This document shows positions 1-10,379 of a DNA stretch of 64,000 nt, one piece after another (position 1 is the first letter of the stretch; each line of letters begins with the position of its first letter). Under the pieces are notes generated by a model that saw only the letters and a list, made by a program, of their open reading frames with translations, was not told the origin of the DNA and made no database searches. Location: assembly GCF_022965805.1 (NCBI RefSeq), contig NC_133104.1, positions 24,610,069-24,674,068 on the forward strand. Reading direction: 5' to 3'. This DNA comes from Primulina eburnea. Lineage: Eukaryota > Streptophyta > Magnoliopsida > Lamiales > Gesneriaceae. The translations under genes and the position numbers were made by a program.

Positions 1-2465
1 AAACACTCCCCACCCCCCTTGCATGGCAGCACACGATCATAGCAATCTAGGAGAGAATTTTCGAAAGGTTCAAGCTAGTTCAAGTCAAGGAGTCCCTACG
101 TTCTTCGTCGTCAACGGATATTCGAGCGTATATAATGCAAAAGAACGCCTAAATCTTTCTTTTCTCATCCATCATATCATATTATGGTTTGAATTATTGT
201 ATGCATGAAGAACATGAAATATTTTTAAGAATTTTCGTAATATTGCATGTAGGCATGAGGGAAGTTGACTTTTGATTCAAATAATTTGTTCTTTGCATGC
301 TAAGGAGCTGCAATGATGCCATATTATGTTTAAGCAAAGCTTTCAAGTAAAACAAAGTCCCACACACACACCAAAGATCGGCAGAAACCAAAGGAAACAA
401 GAAGAAAACTATACACGGCTGTCTTGGGGATAGGGTGATCGGGTTTCATGAGGGAGGGTTGAGCTTGGTCTTGGCTTGGGCCAGGGCTCGGCTAGAGTCT
501 TGCGCAGGTCAGGGGGAGAGTCCTAGCCAAGCTAGGACTCACAGTCAGGGCTGGGGAAGAGTCCTCGCCACGCTAGGACTCTACCCGAGTGCACCGCCGA
601 AAGTGCGTAGGGTTCGCACGGCTGCGGGAGTCCAGGGGCTCGATGCATGGGGCACGTGCTGTTCTAGGGTGGTTCACTAGGGTCCTAAGAAGGTGCATAA
701 GGTGATGGTTCAAGGACTGGGGCGTCTGCTTAGGGTCTAGCCACCAAAACATAGAGTCCATGCAAATGGAAACTCTCGGCCAGCATAGGGTCTCTTAGGA
801 GGGGCTTGTTTTTGGGTTTTGGTTTGGTTTCATGGTAAACTTAGGGTCCAGTAGGCTAATTTATGGTGTTGGGCAAGTTTGGGACCAACATGGTTCGGGG
901 GTAACTCGTGAAAATCGGAAGTTGGCTCGGGGACGAAGTTTAGGTGTCAAATAGGGTGTTTTAAATAAAGAAAAAGTGGAAAACGGCTCGGGGGGGGGGG
1001 GGGGGGGGGGAGGTCGAGTCGTGGTCCATAAGGGCTAAAATAATATAAAAAGACTAAATTTAGAATTTATGAATGTTATATTAAAGATTGAGATTTTTCG
1101 GGATTAAGACATCGTCAAAACAATTAATTAAAGATAAATGAAAAGGTCTAAGTTTTAAGCCAAATAAATTTATGGAAAAATTAATTTAGGCTTAAATAAT
1201 CAATTGGGATATGTTAGAGTCAAGAAATCGAGAAAAAGCCGAAAACGTAAAATGTCGAATCTAGGGGTAAAACAGTCTCTTTACACCTAGAAATTAGTAA
1301 AGGTCATGGCAGTGCCCTAAATGCTGTTTTTATGAAAATATGATTATTTTTAAATGTTTATGAATTATTCATGATTAAAATATGATTTTTAAGTGTTTAA
1401 GGAATTTTTATGATTTACGGAAGACATTTAAAATACATGTTGCATGCTTGGTTTCAAAAATGAAAAATGTTATGTTATTCATGATTTTTATAAAGTGATG
1501 TGAATGAAAAATGTTGAAGCAAGTGCAGTAAAGTGATCGTGACTAATTCGTTAACAATGGCGACGTCGTGAGTGTGATGGTCCCAGTGGGAGCCCGACGA
1601 TCGTGTTTCCATTATTACGAATATGAGGTTATGAGGTTTGAGGAAGAATGAGAATATCGTGAGGGGAGAAGGCACCAGAGGGAGCCCATTTATGGGAGAA
1701 TGCCCCAGAGGGAGCCCCGACAATCGTATTTCTATTTGATCATGTTAGGCCAAGGCTCAGTTGACCGGTGAGAGCGTCGTTGATGTCCCCGCCGCCCAGT
1801 ACTGTGGTTTCATGTAGATGGATCCATCGATTTTCATGTCATGTTGAGAAAAGTCACAATTAATGATCTGATTTCAACAAAGGAAAAAGAAAAATGTTTA
1901 TGATCATGTTAAAGGATTTTATGTCATGTCAAGGAAAATGTTAAGATTTATGTTTGCATGTCATGAAAAGTTATTTTTACTGTGGCATGTGGTTTTATAA
2001 ATATTATTTGATATAAATATGAAGGGTTGTTGAGTCTTTAGACTCACTAGGTGTGATGGATGCAGGTGGGATTGAGGGAGGTCTTGACGAATGATTTGAC
2101 TGGACTGAAGTCGCACACAACCCGAGGACCAGCGCTACTATTTTCCGTATTACGTTTTATGGTTACTGATTTTAAATTAAAGATTTTTAGACTATATATT
2201 TATGCTTTTTGAGAGATTTTTTAGAAGTTTAGTATGTGCTATACTTTTCAAACTTATTGCTTTTTAGGTTTGGTAAACAGTAGACGATTTCAGTTTTATG
2301 ACTATTTCCTTGACTTTTTAAAATGCAAGTTGGTCGATGTTTTATTTTAAAGATTAAAATATTTTATAAAAATATTTTCATGTGGCAAGTATACATGGCC
2401 GAAACTTGAGTGTTTAAAAAAAAATTCTAGTACTTTTAAAGCAATAAAAAGGGCAAGACGTTTCA
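1..2465 (+). repeat. 5' LTR of element A (its start lies outside the window)
   Basis: The sequence from base 1 matches the 3' LTR from about 19848 onward, so roughly the first 550 bp are missing here. It ends in TTTCA just before a tRNA-iMet type primer-binding site. It holds a run of 21 G at 990-1010 and a segment of about 240 bp (around 830-1070) that the 3' LTR lacks. Small ORFs that occur in both LTR copies are explained by LTR duplication and are not called as genes. Confidence 0.9.
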
Positions 2466-2467
2466 GT

Positions 2468-2479
2468 TTGTATCAGAGC
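2468..2479 (+). other. Primer-binding site of element A (tRNA-iMet type)
   Basis: TTGTATCAGAGC differs by one base from TGGTATCAGAGC, the common plant retrotransposon primer site complementary to initiator tRNA-Met. It lies three bases after the LTR end. Confidence 0.85.
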
Positions 2480-2754
2480 AAAGGTCATGTAATGGGTTGT
2501 GCCACCATCAGCGCCAAGAAGATCAGTCGTCAAGCCTCAAAGTTGTAAGTTTTACATGCTTTATGTGACTTAATATGTTGTTATCTGCTTGGCGATATGA
2601 ATATTATGTTTAAGATACATGTTTATTAGCTTTTTGAGTATTTATGCTTTGCATGCTTAACTTGCTAAAATGAATTAGGACATGTCACATGATTAGAAAA
2701 CTTAGATTTAATTGCATGTTGGTTACGTTAGAATTTGGAAAACGTTCAGATAAA

Positions 2755-3870
2755 ATGCCTCCTAGACGTGCACCCGTTATCGAGAATAAAGAAGAGAACA
2801 ATGTTAATCATCGAGGGAATAGCCAAAGAAATGCACCACCGCCACCACCCCCTCCTCCAGGATATCCTGCTACCCGTGCATTAGAGGGGTATGGCTCGTC
2901 TATTCGAGCAACAATTACAGCAGCAGCAGTTACAACAACAGCAATTACAGATGCAGTTACAGCAGCTACAGCAGCCACCTAGGCCACAACATGATATTTA
3001 TGAGCAATTCCGGAGGCTAGGGCCGAAGGAATTTTTTGGCACTACCAATCCTTTTGCTGCAGAGGTTTGGATCCGTTCACTTGAGGTACATTTTCGCTAT
3101 CTTGATATGGGAGATGCGGACCGGGTGAGATGTACCACTTATCTGTTTAGAAATGACGCATCTTTATGGTGGGAAGGAGCCGAGCATGGTGTTGACCTTG
3201 CCACGCTCACTTGGGCACAGTTCAAGACGAATTTCTATGAGAAATATTTCACTCCGGATGCTAGGAGCCGAATAAAGAGAGAATTTATGGCTCTTCGCCA
3301 GGGAGATGCCACTGTTGCTGAATTTTTGAAGAAGTTTGATAGGGGTTGTCATTTTGTGCCCCTTATTTCCGTTGATGCTGAAGAAAAGCTTAGACATTTC
3401 ATGGATGGCCTACGACCTACCATTCGGGATAAGGTCATGATGATGCGTCCTGGGGATTATGCTACAGCAGTTACCTACGCATATCAGGCTGAGCAATCCT
3501 TGAGGGACATTGACTTTGAGTTACAGCGTAAGAGGCAACAACATCAGAATAATAATCAGCCTAACAAGAAGCCATATACGGGACCCCCTAGACCTCAAGG
3601 GCCTCAAAAGCCCCAAGGTCCTCAAGAAACCAGCGCCACCAAAGCCACAAAATCCTGGAGCACCAAAGCCTGCTGAGAGGCAACCATGCAAACAGTGCAA
3701 CCGCCCGCATCTTGGCGAATCTGAATGGGGATCAATTAAATGCTTCTACTGCAAGGAGGATGGACACAAAGCTAATGACTGCCCAAAGAGGAAAGCAGCT
3801 ACTACGGCCCGAGCTTATGTTATGAATACCGAGGAAGCTGAGGAAGAGGCTGACACTACACTCATCACGG
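2755..3870 (+). pseudogene. gag of element A, first exon (frameshifted)
   Basis: The frame starts at an ATG reading MPPRRAP and passes through a proline run. It shifts frame near 2885, where one extra T sits in GGGTATGG. It then runs through a glutamine-rich stretch (QLQQQQLQ) and the Retrotrans_gag core, marked by WWEG and FYEKYFTPDAR. A second shift lies near 3630. The zinc knuckle CFYCKEDGHKANDC (CX2CX4HX4C) is at about 3743-3784. The protein would form the nucleocapsid-like particle of the element. The exon ends at the GT donor at 3871. Confidence 0.85.
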
Positions 3871-4482
3871 GTAACCTAGTCATTTAACAGTTTTATATTG
3901 CTCATTACTGCATGAAATGTTAAATTGGTTGTTATAATTGATTTGGGATCAAGATTTAACCTAGTGTAAATTATGTTGCATGTTCTACCCAGTTGGATTT
4001 AAGTTATGATTTTAGAAACCATAGAAAATGATATGAATTTTGTGCCTTATTTTATGTGAAGGATGAAATGACTCCAATTAAAAATTTTAGGGCCAAAATT
4101 AAAGAAAATCATAACTAAGGGATTGTTAAGGGGTTCGAATTATTGGGGTATAATTGTGCAATTTTCGAAAACATTGGGTCTAAAAAGGTAATTCTCGATA
4201 AATAAGGGACCCAAGTACAATTTCTGAAATCTTAAGGATCAAAATGTAATTCTCGAATCATGAAGGGCTAAATCAGAATTTCGAATAATATAGGGACTTA
4301 ATTGCAACAATACGGAAATTTTGGGGTCAATGTTGCAAATTTCATAAGTTGAAGGACTAAAGTGCCATTTATCCAAGAAATGTTTAAGTTCAACGCGAAA
4401 TCTTTATATAACTTTGGGAATTAATGATAGTAAATCCTTAAGATTCAACACGAAATGATTTAAAAGACATTTTTCACCGCAG
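3871..4482 (+). other. Putative spliceosomal intron between gag and protease of element A
   Basis: The coding frame runs to CTCATCACGG, followed by GTAACC. It resumes after TTTTCACCGCAG with GGAGGATC. Removing 3871-4482 (612 bp) rejoins the gag tail to the protease segment in frame, and the ends are canonical GT and AG. The interior is AT-rich and full of stops. It consists of loosely repeated phrases of about 35-45 bp of the form AGGGACTAA...ATTTCGAA. A related sequence ending in TTTTTTTGCAG stands at the same place in the minus-strand relative at 32646. An ordinary insertion is the alternative, but the exact frame repair argues for an intron. Confidence 0.72.
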
Positions 4483-6714
4483 GGAGGATCATCATTCTAG
4501 GTGTAGCTACCTATGCTTTGCTAGATTCAAGAGCTACACATTCTTTCATATCTGAAACCTTCATCAAATGACTGAATATTACTCCTCAAGATATGGGTTT
4601 AGGTTTCAAAGTTACTATTCCTTCCGGTGATCAAATGCTGACGACTAAGATTGTTAAGAATCTGGAGCTTCGTTTATTCAAAGATGTTGTACGGGCAGAT
4701 CTTATTGTGCTTCCTATGCCCGAATTTGACATTATACTTGAGATGGATTTGTTATCAGCGAATGGAGATTCGATTGATTTTCGTCAGCGATCAGTATCTA
4801 TTAAACCACCTAGTGGTAAATCTTTTGTCTTTGAGGCGGCGAGAAACAAGCAAATGCCGCACATTATCTCTTGTCTATGTGTGAGGAAGCTTATTAAGCA
4901 TAGATGTCAAGCATATCTAGCATGTGTCACTACTACACATGAATCCATCAGTCGGAAGTTAGAAGATGTTGATATTGTGAGAGATTTTTCTGACGTCTTT
5001 CCCGACGAAGTTTCTGGCATTCCACCCGATCGTGAAGTGGAATTCTCTATTGATCTTATGCCGGGAACTGTTCCTATATCGAAAGCACCATATCGTCTAG
5101 CACCTGCAGAAATGAAAGATCAAATTCAAGAATTGCTAGACAAGGATTTCATTCGCCCTAGTTACTCTCCATGGGGAGCACCGGTATTGTTTGTGAAAAA
5201 GAAAGATGGCAGCATGCGTCTTTGCATTGATTATCGAGAGCTTAATTGGGTCACTATCAAAAATAAGTATCAACTGCCATGAATTGAAGATTTGTTTGAT
5301 CAGTTGTAGGGAGCATCGGTATTTTCTAAGATTGACCTGCGATCGGGCATCAATTGAAAGTAAAAGAGTCTGATGTTCACAAGACAGCATTTCGCACGAG
5401 ATATGGGCACTATGAGTTTATGGTCATGCCATTCGGGTTGACCAATGCGCCAGCGATCTTCATGGATCTCATGAATCGCGTATTTCAGCCGTATCTGGAT
5501 CAGTTTATTACTGTCTTCATTGATGACATATTGATCTATTCCAAGAGCAGAGAGGAGCATAGCCGACACTTGAGGATCGCACTGCAGGTATTGCAAGACA
5601 GAAAGCTATATGAAAAGTTCAGCAAGTGCGAGTTTTGGCTTGATAGAGTGGCGTTCTTAGGCCACATAATTTCTAGCGATGGAGTGGAAGTTGATCCGAG
5701 TAAAGTGGAAGCAGTGAAAGAGTGGCCAGTACCGAAAAGTGTCACCGAGATTCGCAGTTTCTTGGGACTAGCTGGCTATTATCGCAAGTTTATTCAGGGG
5801 TTTTCATCTATAGCGGTACCTATGACTGCCTTGACTAAGAAGAATGCGAAATTTATTTGGGGACCCGAGTGTCAAGAAAGTTTTGACAAGTTAAAGCAAG
5901 CCTTGATATCAACACCAGTGTTATCTATGCCATCAGGGCAAGGGGAGTATGTTCTTTATACCGAAGCTTCTAAACTTGGTTTGGGCGCAGTTCTGATGCA
6001 AAACGACCGAGTTATCGCCTATGCGTCAAGACAATTGAAAATTCATTAAAAGAACAACCCTACTCATGATCTTGAGCTTGCGGCAGTAGTCTTTGCACTA
6101 AAAATTTGGAGACACTATCTTTATGGGGAGAAGTACAAGATATTCACCGATCATAAAAGTTTGAAATACTTCTTCACCCAAAAGGAGCTGAATATGAGAC
6201 AGCGCAGATGTCTTGAATTGGTAAAGAACTATGATTGTGACATTAGCTACCATCCGGGGAAAGCTAATGTAGTGGCAGACGCATTGAGTAGAAAATCAGC
6301 AGTTATCACTCATTTATCACTCCAAAGATCGTTGCAGTCCGAGATACAACGGTTTGAGCTTACAGTGTATGCTAGGGGCGAGGCCCCTAATCTTGCCACA
6401 TTTATCAGTGTAGTCGACTTTGAGAGACATAATTCGTGATGGACAGTCTACTGATGAGTAGTTGCAAAAGTGGAGAGCAAGAGGTGAGGCTAAGGGCCGG
6501 AGCTTATTTTCAGTAGTGGATGGTTTAGTCCGTTATCAAAACCGTCTATGGGTTCCTAGTGACGATTCCTTGAGAAATCTTATTATGAAGGAAGCCCATG
6601 ACACACCATATTCCATTCATCCGGGCAGCACAAAAATGTATAGAGATCTGCAGTTGTTATATTGGTGGCCAAGCATGAAGAGGGACATTATGAGATATGT
6701 ATCCGAGTGTTTGA
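4483..6714 (+). pseudogene. pol of element A, part 1: protease, reverse transcriptase, RNase H, start of integrase
   Basis: In order: the protease segment (GVATYALLDSRATHSF, whose active-site triplet is now D-S-R), the linker ([20 protein letters not shown]), the RT ([16 protein letters not shown], then FIDDILIYS as the catalytic motif at about 5518-5544), RNase H ([14 protein letters not shown], with the first Asp changed to Glu) and the zinc-binding start of integrase. Breaks include TGA near 4569, TGA at 5281, TAG near 5307, a small frameshift near 5350, TAA near 6047 and a shift near 6418. Several of the stops are CGA-to-TGA or CAG-to-TAG changes. The last five bases (6710-6714, TTTGA) are the target duplication of the nested element. 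Confidence 0.88.
6710..6714. repeat. Target site duplication TTTGA, left copy
   Basis: TTTGA directly precedes the TGTTGCGAC start of the Athila LTR. The same five bases follow the other LTR at 18122-18126, where the interrupted integrase codons of element A resume. Confidence 0.92.
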
Positions 6715-8296
6715 TGTTGCGACTTTGATTGTTGCACTCCAAAGAGCAGGTTGTCCACAAGTAATATAATTCGGTGAGTCCGAATATCGTATCCACAGGG
6801 AAGCTAAGGTAATTACAAGTCCACTACAATGTCTTTTAGTTTTGTTTTTGTTTTTGTTTCTTTTTAATTTTAATTGTTTGAATATTTAATGGGTAAATTT
6901 TAATTGTTCAAATTTTAATTTAAGTAGTTGAGATTAAAGGATCCACTCTTGGTATTTTAATAAAGTTAACATTAACGAACAATATTGAAATCCACTTAAT
7001 AAAATGGTTCCAATATATTAAATAACCATATTTATATTATGTTATAAATTATTATCTCATAAATATATAATATATACCAAAACTTATAAATGTGGTCAAG
7101 TATTTATTGTGCTATATATATATTTGTAAACACTAAATCAAGGTTCCCACTTTAAATAGTTGGTAAAACCAAACTAACATTTAAATGGTACCAAGAAAAT
7201 ATTATTATGATATATTTATATATAGTAAATCAAGGAATCCAAGTTAAATGGTTGGTAAAAGCAAACTAACATTTAAATGGTTTCAAGAATTTAATATTAT
7301 AATATATTTATATATAATAAATCAAGGCATCCACTTTAAATGGTTGGTAATACCAAACTAACATTTAAATGGTTCCAAGAATTTAGTGTAACATATAGCA
7401 ACAATAAATCAAAACTCCCACTTATAAGTAGGGTATAAAAATACTTAAAGAAATAAATATAACATAAACAATAAATAATGATTAAATAATATAAAACATA
7501 GATTCTTACCTTATAATAACCTTATTATCATGCCAAGAGCTTCACCTTATCATCTCAACTTTAGGAAGTTAGCTATTGATTATTCAAAGTGTAAAACTTT
7601 GAATATGAAATTAACATGCTAATTATATTTAAATGTAGAAATAAAAGAAAAATATAGAGAGAAATATTATGAACTGAAAGATTTGTTCATAGAATGAGGG
7701 ATATCCCAATACATTACAATGCACCCCTATTTATAGCCAAATTTGGGGAGACAACCACAAATAAAATATTATTTTTTACACATAAGTCTTCATTGGTGTT
7801 CCAAGAAATTAATATTATATTACACATCACTTTTGAAAATCTTCTTCTCCGAATTTACTTCTTCACATAAAAAGAAACATGTGGATAATTGAGTTGTCTA
7901 ATTGTCGTATTTTTTTCTGAATATTTGACCAAGTAATTTGAGAGATATGGTCAAAATACTAGAGCATGGTAAAACTGCCACTCCTTTGGTAACTTTAATT
8001 GTTGATTAATTTGATCCCACTTGTGAGAGGATTTTTATCTCATGCTTGGCAACAATATTGTAGATCATATAATCAACTTTCTACAGGTCCAAGAATCATC
8101 TTAATCCCATTTGCAACGCCAAGGTAATTCTTGTTTTATCGAACCTGTAAAAAATAGTAAAAACTTATAATTACACAACAACTTATATTTTATACAATTT
8201 ATTATAAAACATATAATATTTAAACATTTAATAAAACAAAAACTATATATTTATATTATAAAACATTTAATTAATGTACAATTTTTATGTTTATCA
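6715..8296 (-). repeat. 3' LTR of the Athila element
   Basis: This 1582-bp sequence matches 16542-18121. It contains three tandem units of exactly 92 bp starting at 7135, 7227 and 7319, each opening with AAATCAAGG. It ends next to the purine tract at 8297. Confidence 0.93.
7135..7390. repeat. Three 92-bp tandem repeats inside the LTR
   Basis: Units start at 7135, 7227 and 7319. Each holds TTTAAATGGTTGGTAA or a near copy, followed by CCAAACTAACATTTAAATGG. The same array stands in the other LTR at 16960, 17052 and 17144. It may be part of the LTR promoter region, but that is inferred only from its position. Confidence 0.85.
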
Positions 8297-8309
8297 CATC
8301 TCCCAACCA
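8297..8309 (-). other. Polypurine tract of the Athila element
   Basis: On the minus strand GGTTGGGAGATG directly precedes the 3' LTR, which is the position where plus-strand priming occurs. Confidence 0.7.
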
Positions 8310-9531
8310 GCTTATTGCTAGTCCCTAGCAATTTAAGCGTTAATAGCAATACAAAACATATTGATTAATTTAAATAGAAATGTAATCAGAACTATCTAAG
8401 TGTTTAAATTAAATTTGAAAACTGTCAAAGTTATATCAAGATCATCATAATTATAATTTATGAAATAATTTGAGATGATTAATTCAAAGCTTATTTCAGG
8501 TAGTTAAATGTATACGGCCTTTAGAAATTCCTAGTAAGAGTCTCAACTCCAAATCCTCACAGGTTAATAAATGTTTCAATTTATGGCAATGATTTCTCTC
8601 ATGGAGTTGGAATACAGATAAATGCTCAGAAAAATGGTTTACAGAATGCAGACAGACAAACGAGGCAAACTAATCAAAAGATAGGAAATCCATTGATTTA
8701 AAATCCAGTTGTTCTTATTATATATATATATATATTTTTCCTGATTTTTTTTTTTACATCATGGAATCAAACTAAGTTTATGCTTCTTCACCACATATTT
8801 ATTTAATTTGTACAATGTAATTCTCTCTCTCTTTTTTTTTATTTGTACTTTTATGAGAGAAAAATGGGTCGCAGCATATAACTTAAATTACATAAATCTT
8901 CAACATCTTTCTTTTTTTTTTCTTCGCTTTTTTTTTTTTTCAGAAATATCAATTTTTTTTTAAAAAAAAATAAGAACTCAAATCTAAACAATTGATAGCC
9001 TCTCCGATGATCAATAAAGGCTCGCAAGATGTTTTCTCAATCCTCTCCACTCACTCACAAAATATGTGTGAGTTCAAAAATTTTAGCCACTCTTATAAGG
9101 TATATCTTGGGCCATATACTTTAATACCTAATTTTATAACAATGGTTAATCACTCAAAAAAATTTGATAAATCATAATTTTATATTGATCAGAATATTAA
9201 AAATGACCTTTTTTCAAATAAAAATTTAAACATTCTTATATAGATTAATGCATGTTCTAATTTAAATCTTTCAAATATGTAATGTATGACATTTTTGCAA
9301 AAATTACTAATGTACAAACAATAAACATGGTTTTATTTTAAAATAATATTTAATTTTTTTTTAAAAATTTTTTTTTTTTTTAAAATGTGTTCTCCCCCCA
9401 ATCAGAATATGACATTGTCCCTAATGTCAAAATAGCTATTAATAAAGAGTACATAATGAAAGAGATATCACCTGGAATTTTATTGAAGATAACAAACTGA
9501 AACAAACGCAAACCAATCCACGATGTTTGAA
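8310..9531 (-). other. Non-coding 3' region of the Athila element
   Basis: This is an AT-rich stretch with long T runs (around 8740-8755, 8830-8840, 8910-8960 and 9355-9383) and a short TA tract near 8720. I see no coding frame with a recognisable product. It lies between the LOG-like ORF and the polypurine tract and probably serves as the 3' untranslated part of the element RNA. Confidence 0.6.
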
Positions 9532-10170
9532 TCAATGATCCAACTTCCTTTTCTTACTGCTTGATTGCGACCAATTGATCTTTGTTATCATCGGATCAGG
9601 CTTATGAACAAAAGCTTCCAAATCATCAATTAATTGATCGGCAGTCGAAGCACAGATGAGCATCCGTCGTGAATTTTCCGAAATGAAATTCTGTTCCACA
9701 GCTTTATCAAGAAATGTCAACAAACTGTCATAATAATTATTGATATTCAACAAGCCCACATGTTTATTATGGATATTAAGTTGTGCCCAAGAAACAGTGT
9801 GAAAAATTTCTTCTAATGTACCAAAACCACCTGGTAGTGCGATAAAAGCATCAGAATTTTCAATCATTTGAGTGATTCTTTCATACATAGAAGAAACTTT
9901 TAATTCTTCCCCAATCGTAACACCTGTAATATTTCCTTCAGCTAAAGCTATAGGAATAATACCCAAAACCTGACTACCTCCAAGATGAGCAGATGTTGAA
10001 ACAGATCCCATTAACCCAATATTACCTCCCCTATATACCAAGTGAATTTTTCTCTCAGCCAATATCTTTCCAAGATTATTCACTACTTCTACAAACACTT
10101 CATTTTTTCCAGGACTCGACCCACAAAATACACAAATATTTTTCAATGTTTGTGCAGAGGATCCAGCCAT
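9532..10170 (-). CDS. LOG-family protein (cytokinin riboside 5'-monophosphate phosphoribohydrolase-like) inside the Athila element
   Basis: The 212-residue ORF has the whole LOG fold signature: NICVFCGSSPG at 11-21, an YRGGNIGLMG loop at 46-55, R98 in MYERIT, SDAFIALPGGFGTLEE ending at 121, and WAQLNIHNKHVGLLN at 128-142. Family members release active cytokinin bases from nucleoside 5'-monophosphates. The PGGxGTxxE motif and the nearby Arg form the active site, and both are kept. The first glycine of the usual GGG loop is Arg here. The usual Lys after that Arg is also changed, so activity is not assured. The C-terminus ends KKRKLDH, a possible nuclear signal. The ORF has no introns, whereas plant LOG genes usually have several, which suggests capture through RNA. 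It lies between pol and the 3' LTR, in pol orientation. The ATG context is AAAACATGG. Confidence 0.9.
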   Translation of the reverse strand: MAGSSAQTLKNICVFCGSSPGKNEVFVEVVNNLGKILAERKIHLVYRGGNIGLMGSVSTSAHLGGSQVLGIIPIALAEGNITGVTIGEELKVSSMYERITQMIENSDAFIALPGGFGTLEEIFHTVSWAQLNIHNKHVGLLNINNYYDSLLTFLDKAVEQNFISENSRRMLICASTADQLIDDLEAFVHKPDPMITKINWSQSSSKKRKLDH

Positions 10171-10190
10171 GTTTTTACTTTCTTTTTTTT

Positions 10191-10215
10191 TCTGCGAAAA
10201 TAGAGAGAAAGATGA
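10191..10215 (-). promoter_or_regulatory. Candidate splice acceptor upstream of the LOG-like ORF
   Basis: On the minus strand a pyrimidine tract, CTTTCTCTCTATTTTCGCAG, ends about 20 bases before the LOG-like ATG. It would suit a spliced subgenomic mRNA. The call is by motif only. Confidence 0.4.
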
Positions 10216-10223
10216 GAGATTTT

Positions 10224-10379
10224 TTAGGGGTAATATGTTATCATGACAAAACTATGGGTCACAGCTGTAAACAGAATAAATAGTAAAAACAATAATGACA
10301 CACATGCATATAAACAGTAGCGTGATTGTGGCTCACAATTTTCCTCTGGTTTTACGTCCAGAAACGGCTTCAACGCCTT
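10224..10379 (-). other. In-frame 51-codon extension after the TAG stop of the Cys-rich ORF, with a membrane-like segment
   Basis: Directly after the TAG at 10380-10382 the same frame stays open for 51 codons to a TAA at 10224. It contains LYACVSLLFLLFILFTAV, a strong transmembrane-type segment. It could be translated only by readthrough or splicing. In T-rich DNA such hydrophobic runs also arise by chance, so this is recorded as a possibility and not as a gene. Confidence 0.3.

Noticed and set aside
23..208. 61-codon ORF starting MAAHDHSN, present again at 19870-20055
   Set aside because: Both copies lie in the two LTRs of element A. Their similarity comes from LTR duplication, and no family is recognisable.
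7135..7390. CRISPR-like array of three 92-bp repeats
   Set aside because: The units are directly adjacent without spacers, occur in both LTRs and belong to a plant retrotransposon.
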